This document shows positions 32,025-36,391 of a stretch of 36,391 bases of DNA, piece after piece; within the stretch, counting starts at the first letter, position 1; each line of letters starts with the position of its first letter. The position numbers were made by a program, and so were the translations under genes. The notes below the pieces were generated by a model, which saw nothing but the letters and a program-made list of their open reading frames with translations, had not been told where the DNA came from and made no database searches. The DNA comes from Nemertoderma westbladi (lineage: Eukaryota; Xenacoelomorpha; Nemertodermatida; Nemertodermatidae), in contig JAUCBJ010005001.1 of NCBI GenBank assembly GCA_032718475.1, positions 1 to 36,391 of the forward strand, read 5' to 3'.

Positions 32025-33237
32025 GATGATCACCTACTTTGGGTGCCTCAATGGATCACCTACTTTGGGTGCCTCAATGGATCACCTAATTTGGGTGCCT
32101 CAATGGATCACCTACTTTGGGTGCCTCAATGGATCACCTACTTTGGGTGCCTCAATGGATCACCTACTTTGGGTGCCTCAATGGATCACCTACTTTGGGT
32201 GCCTCAATGGATCACCTACTTTGGGTGCCTCAATGGATCACCTAATTTGGGTGCCTCAATGGATCACCTACTTTGGGTGCCTCAATGGATCACCTACTTT
32301 GGGTGCCTCAATGGATCACCTACTTTGGGTGCCTCAATGGATCACCTACTTTGGGTGCCTCAATGGATCACCTACTTTGGGTGCCTCAATGGATCACCTA
32401 CTTTGGGTGCCTCAATGGATCACCTACTTTGGGTGGTTCAATGGATCACCTACTTTGGGTGCCTCAATGGATCACCTACTTTGGGTGCCTCAATGGATCA
32501 CCTACTTTGGGTGGTTCAATGGATCACCTACTTTGGGTGCCTCAATGGATCACCTACTTTGGGTGCCTCAATGGATCACCTAATTTGGGTGCCTCAATGG
32601 ATCACCTACTTTGGGTGCCTCAATGGATCACCTACTTTGGGTGCCTCAATGGATCACCTACTTTGGGTGCCTCAATGGATCACCTACTTTGGGTGCCTCA
32701 ATGGATCACCTACTTTGGGTGCCTCAATGGATCACCTAATTTGGGTGCCTCAATGGATCACCTACTTTGGGTGCCTCAATGGATCACCTACTTTGGGTGC
32801 CTCAATGGATCACCTACTTTGGGTGCCTCAATGGATCACCTACTTTGGGTGCCTCAATGGATCACCTACTTTGGGTGCCTCAATGGATCACCTACTTTGG
32901 GTGCCTCAATGGATCACCTACTTTGGGTGGTTCAATGGATCACCTACTTTGGGTGCCTCAATGGATCACCTACTTTGGGTGCCTCAATGGATCACCTACT
33001 TTGGGTGGTTCAATGGATCACCTACTTTGGGTGCCTCAATGGATCACCTACTTTGGGTGCCTCAATGGATCACCTACTTTGGGTGGCTCAATGGATCACC
33101 TACTTTGGGTGCCTCAATGGATCACCTACTTTGGGTGGCTCAATGGATCACCTACTTTGGGTGCCTCAATGGATCACCTACTTTGGGTGCCTCAATGAGA
33201 ATATTCACCTACTTTGGGTGCCTCAATGATAATACTT
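32025..33237 (+). repeat. 26-bp minisatellite, about 46 units, inside LINE copy 3
   Basis: The unit contains cacctactttgggtgcctca plus atggat and is repeated with very little change. Variants are ctaatttggg, gtggttcaat and gtggctcaat. The last units are degenerate (caatgagaatattcac, caatgataatac). No plus frame contains a stop, so a 26-residue repeat (DHLLWVPQWITYFGCLNGSP plus six more) can be read for up to 446 codons; this is an artefact of the satellite. Confidence 0.97.
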
Positions 33238-33399
33238 TTTTCATTTGTTAGTGTTTTTTGAAGGGCCTAGTGGCTAAGTACTAAAATTTGCGCGTTAATG
33301 TCCTAATTCCATGTTTTTTTGTAGTCTGTGTGATGTAACAATCTAATGTTAACCTCTTTTTAGTTTAATATATTAAGAATTAATTCACAAGATTTTCAG

Positions 33400-33500
33400 A
33401 TAATAATGGGTGACAGGGAGATGTTGTTGGTAAGCCAGTACAGTATTCTTAATGCACCTGAAATGCAGCATATAGAATGCAGCATGCTGAATATATATAG
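33400..33500 (+). mobile_element. Non-LTR retrotransposon, copy 3, 3' tail
   Basis: taatgggtgacagggagatg, cagtattcttaatgca and gaatgcagcatgct match the last codons and 3' UTR of copies 1 and 2 (catgggtgatagggagttg, cagcattcttaaaaatgca, atgcagcatgccg). It is the other end of the element whose middle is missing at 32,005-33,400. Confidence 0.8.
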
Positions 33501-34577
33501 ATTGAAATATTGTTTCCCCATTGTTTCATTTTTCAAAAGTAAATAATTATATTATAATTTTAAAGACATATTTACCAGAATTTTAATTTAATTAGGAATT
33601 TTATTTACTTAAATTGCCCGCGGAAATGAGGCAAGTCAAAATATTGCTGCTTAGTAAAACTGATATAAAATAACGATTCCATTATAGTATGCTCCTTCCT
33701 GTAAGATAAATAAATCCTTTAAGCACATCACATCCACTGCATGTGATGCACTGCCTAAGTGGTTGACAGGAAATCAATTAGGTGCTGTACATATAAAACT
33801 CGACCATTCACTCACTCACTCACTCACCACTCACTCCATGCATGATTATTATGATGTCAGTTTAATTAATAGGCAATACATTAATTTGATTGGAACAAAC
33901 CAAACGCAAAAATAAATCTGTGATAAATCTTAATGAATGATTTCTGATAAATACGATAAATAGTGAAGGAATAATTTGTTTTATTCAAATTGATGATGGT
34001 CAATTATATTTCATTTTAAGATGATACTGAAGGTAGTGTATAAATCCATCTTTCACTCAGATGAAATATCTAGCTATGATGTCAATATTAAGATTATAAA
34101 ATAACATATGAAATTAGAAATGCACGGAGCTAGTATTGCTAGCGATGCTTAATAAGTTTATTTTGGAACTGCAAAAGCGGTGGTTTCTAGGGCTTCACAA
34201 GGTCTAGATCGATTAGTCAATATCACAACATTGCTCTGTGATCACTGCAAATTAATAAAGATCAATATGACAGTAAACCGAGGGTCGAGATCGTTAACAT
34301 GATTATTTAAATTGAACTCCCAGTAACCTAAAATCAATTTCAACCCCCTTAGTTGTATTATGTTTATGCTTAAGTGTTATTTACTAATAATATATTTATC
34401 AATTATTATTAATTCCACAAAGCGAATTAAGGTTATAAGGGGAGAGGTAGGGTAAAAATTGAACTTATGGCTCACCAACACCAAAATTAAGAATAATGCA
34501 CAATTACAGCACAGAACGATGAATAATGCACAGAACCTAAATTAAGTCAATAACGGGGAAAAAATGTATATGCCAAA
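33501..34577. other. AT-rich noncoding stretch
   Basis: It contains a short cactcactcact microsatellite at about 33,810-33,835 and nothing else recognised. No frame of note is present on either strand. Confidence 0.35.
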
Positions 34578-34951
34578 GTTATAAAGCGATCTCCTATTAT
34601 TTATTATTAGTAGTACCAGTTGACCAACAAGACCAGTTTATTTATATAGCAGCACGATCATTAGAGACACTTAGGGAAGTGCTGCGGCATCGAATAGCAT
34701 TTAACAACAAATGATGGCAATCCACGAAGCTAAGGAAAATCAACTACTTTCGCTAAGAAAGATTTTCCTTAGCTGAGATGGTCTATTCATAGTGGGCTAT
34801 TTTACTTGTTATAAAGCGATCTCCTATTATTTATTATTAGTAGTACCAGTTGACCAACAAGACCAGTTTATATATATAGCAGCACGATCATTAGAGACAC
34901 TTAGGGAAGTGCTGCGGCATCGAATAGCATTTAACAACAAATGATGGCAAT
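34578..34951 (-). repeat. Direct repeat of a 144-bp LINE tail with a hairpin between the copies
   Basis: 34578-34721 and 34808-34951 are identical except for about one base (tttatttatat versus tttatatatat). The right copy is contiguous on the minus strand with the end of the LINE frame (stop at 34931), so the unit looks like the LINE C-terminus plus 3' UTR duplicated in tandem. Between the copies, agctaaggaaaatc (34728-34741) and gattttccttagct (34761-34774) form a perfect 14-bp inverted repeat with a 19-base loop. Confidence 0.85.
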
Positions 34952-35600
34952 AATATGGGGCAAAATATTTCTATCTTTTACTTTTATATAGGGGGAAACA
35001 AGAAGGAAGTGGTACTCATCTTCTAAAGCAACTAGATTGTATAAGGTGGACTTACGTTGTTCACGATGAATGTTATACCAACGACCATATTGAATACCCA
35101 GACTATGGGACGAGTATCTGACCCTTATCCTAATATTTAACATACGGTAAGTAACCCTTTAGGTGAGTCTCTTATTAATTGCCCTCACCATTATTGTTGA
35201 ATATGAGCAACCCAATTAACTCGGCCGGGCCCCGGCTGGGCCCTCATCTATAGAATCTCAACTGGAGCATGTAGGCTTGTTTGAGTAGACGACTTGAATT
35301 ACATTTGATAATTTTTTAACCCGAACTTTATTATTCTAAAATTCACTTCGACGAGATAGCGAGAAGATCCCTGTTTCCCCATCATAGACCATGAAGTTCC
35401 GTGTTGTAGTTTTAACCCCCAAAAATCGTTTAAGGAACTTAAGTTGGACTCGTTCAATCTCATCTCCAGCGTATCCATGAAACCCCAAAGCTCACATCCA
35501 TATAAAGGGATTGGTTTAATCAGTGACTCGAATAGGTGATAGGCTAAGTTAAACTCGATGTTCGGGAACTTCAGAAGGAAAAATACGAAAAATACGTTTA
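34931..35600 (-). mobile_element. Second LINE family, decayed C-terminal RT remnant
   Basis: On the minus strand, frames pieced by eye read LIKPIPLYGCELWGF (about 35,520), then in a shifted frame GDEIERVQLKFLKRFLGVKT and NFMVYDGETGIFSLSRRSE. Further on come LLKQAYMLQLRF and NWVAHIQ, and finally an open 70-codon stretch with HSLGIQYGRWYNI, EDEYHFLLVSP (34931-35143). This order is typical of the C-terminal third of one common animal LINE type (LLYG.E.WG, LKFLK..LGV, EDE.HFLL.CP). The cysteines expected in the KCTLCN-like knuckle are replaced (KSTLYNL). At least two frameshifts and stops are present, so it is dead. It is unrelated in sequence to LINE copies 1-3. Confidence 0.75.
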
Positions 35601-36316
35601 AGAAGAATGGCTTGAAATTGTAATGAATTGTACATCATGGCCCTCAATAACACAACCATAAAACTACAGTATGAAATAACATTGTTAAAGTCATGCCGAA
35701 ATTACTGAGTAAAGGTTGGCATTTTGTAGTTTACACAGGAGATCAAAGTCTAAAGTATTAATCTCTGGGAATTAACTTAAATCCAATTACTGTGATAGTG
35801 AAGCCCTTATTATCTGAATTCGTTTCGTATTTCCAGGATTTTAATTATAAGGTTAGTATTATTATAGGCTTCGTATTTCACTTGTTGTATACCTGAACCT
35901 GTGCAGTGATTTACAATTACACCCACTTCACCGCAGACCCATTTCGACACCATCAATTTAAATGATAATTATTCCAAACTTCGACGAATTGTAAAGCTGA
36001 CTAACATGCATTTCTCTAATAATAAAGGAATAGTCAATCCAAGATTCTAGAAAGCGATTTATATTGAGCAGACGAGATCAGAAGGTAGACAATAGGAAAG
36101 AGATAAATAATAATTTTACGTTTCTTTCTACAATTCTTGGCCATCCCCTCCTTCAAACCCATATTTATGATTTATTAAAATTTGGAATGTTTACTACTAC
36201 TACTACTAGTGAAATTCAGTAGACTTGTTGATTCATTAGCGGAGTACTTCATCTCTCTGGGATGGACAATCAAGCGTATCCCCATCGAAACACTATCAAT
36301 ACTTTGGAAAACTTAC
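35601..36316. other. Noncoding stretch at the right end
   Basis: AT-rich with an (act)n microsatellite near 36,193-36,208. More LINE sequence may extend into 35,600-35,700 but cannot be shown by eye. Confidence 0.3.
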
Positions 36317-36391
36317 TCTTTGCCAATATTTCGCCAGTTTTCCGTTTTACATAGGAGCTCTAAACCACAGCGGAACCTACAGCGGGTCCAG
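36317..36391 (-). CDS. Possible exon end of an unidentified gene, cut by the window edge
   Basis: On the minus strand an open frame enters from the right edge and reads WTRCRFRCGLELLC, KTENWRNIGK. It ends at a consensus donor gtaagt (GT at 36316-36315). Four cysteines in 24 residues would suit a secreted domain, but the fragment is too short to identify and could be chance. Confidence 0.2.

Noticed and set aside
31911-33251. 446-codon frame with 26-residue repeats
   Set aside because: It is a product of the 26-bp satellite, with all three plus frames open; only its beginning overlaps decayed LINE sequence.
34578-34951. Terminal-repeat retrotransposon in miniature (144-bp LTR-like ends)
   Set aside because: The right copy is continuous with a LINE C-terminus and there is no primer-binding site or polypurine tract in the 86-bp spacer; a duplicated LINE tail fits better.
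1-36391. tRNA, rRNA or other structured RNA genes
   Set aside because: No A-box/B-box pair with a cloverleaf or rRNA-like block was seen by eye; a covariance-model scan was not possible here.

Overview
The window looks like nuclear DNA of an invertebrate animal. It is AT-rich, has spliced genes with GT-AG introns, is crowded with tandem repeats and decayed retrotransposons, and shows no bacterial gene packing. The frequent words taggcctac and taccggtac, and the peptide-precursor exon described below, make me lean towards an invertebrate deuterostome (echinoderm or hemichordate grade), but this is an inference and not proven.

Genes. The best-supported gene is on the minus strand. Four exons (12871-12639, 3468-3267, 3117-2942, 2847-2623) join in consistent phase and encode the middle of an SLC37A4-type glucose-6-phosphate/phosphate exchanger of the ER membrane (major facilitator superfamily). 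The first exon and the last exons were not found. The 9.17-kb intron between the first two of these exons is almost entirely a 19-bp minisatellite of about 470 units. The intron after the last recognised exon carries a 12-bp and a 20-bp array. At the extreme left, 221-1 (minus) opens a second coding start: the N-terminus of a probable type II membrane protein that runs off the window. At 28182-27968 (minus) lies a terminal exon of a probable neuropeptide precursor. It has three copies of KRLKIG(K/R)K, written with different synonymous codons and separated by acidic spacers, and it has a good 3' splice site and a stop. Two weaker exon candidates are at 23701-23579 and 36391-36317 (both minus).

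Mobile elements. Three 5'-truncated copies of one non-LTR reverse-transcriptase family lie at 21280-22591 (+, open RT frame), 26127-25137 (-, frameshifted, catalytic box mutated) and 31503-33500 (+, middle replaced by a 26-bp satellite). A second LINE family is represented by a decayed 3' end at 35600-34931 (-), with a duplicated tail. A 1.45-kb element at 29201-30646 has TTAA flanks and CCCTATTA termini, as in piggyBac-type DNA transposons, but no transposase. Other dispersed repeats (families A and B below) occur in 17.3-19.6 kb and 23.8-24.8 kb.

Layout. 1-221 membrane-protein start; 616-2080 20-bp array; 2354-2464 12-bp array; 2623-3468 three SLC37A4 exons; 3551-12520 19-bp array; 12639-12871 SLC37A4 exon; 13.0-14.8 kb unique AT-rich DNA with a 30-bp palindrome and a 118-bp direct repeat; 14826-16263 21-bp array; 16.3-21.0 kb noncoding with dispersed repeats; 21011-23390 G-rich 36-bp array split by a LINE; 23.8-24.8 kb dispersed repeats; 24937-26165 palindromic 48-bp array and LINE; 27968-28182 peptide exon; 28806-29093 63-bp array; 29201-30646 piggyBac-like element; 31.5-33.5 kb LINE with 26-bp array; 34.5-35.6 kb LINE remnants. 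The long repetitive 'proteins' readable through the satellites arise because the repeat units lack stop codons; they are not genes.
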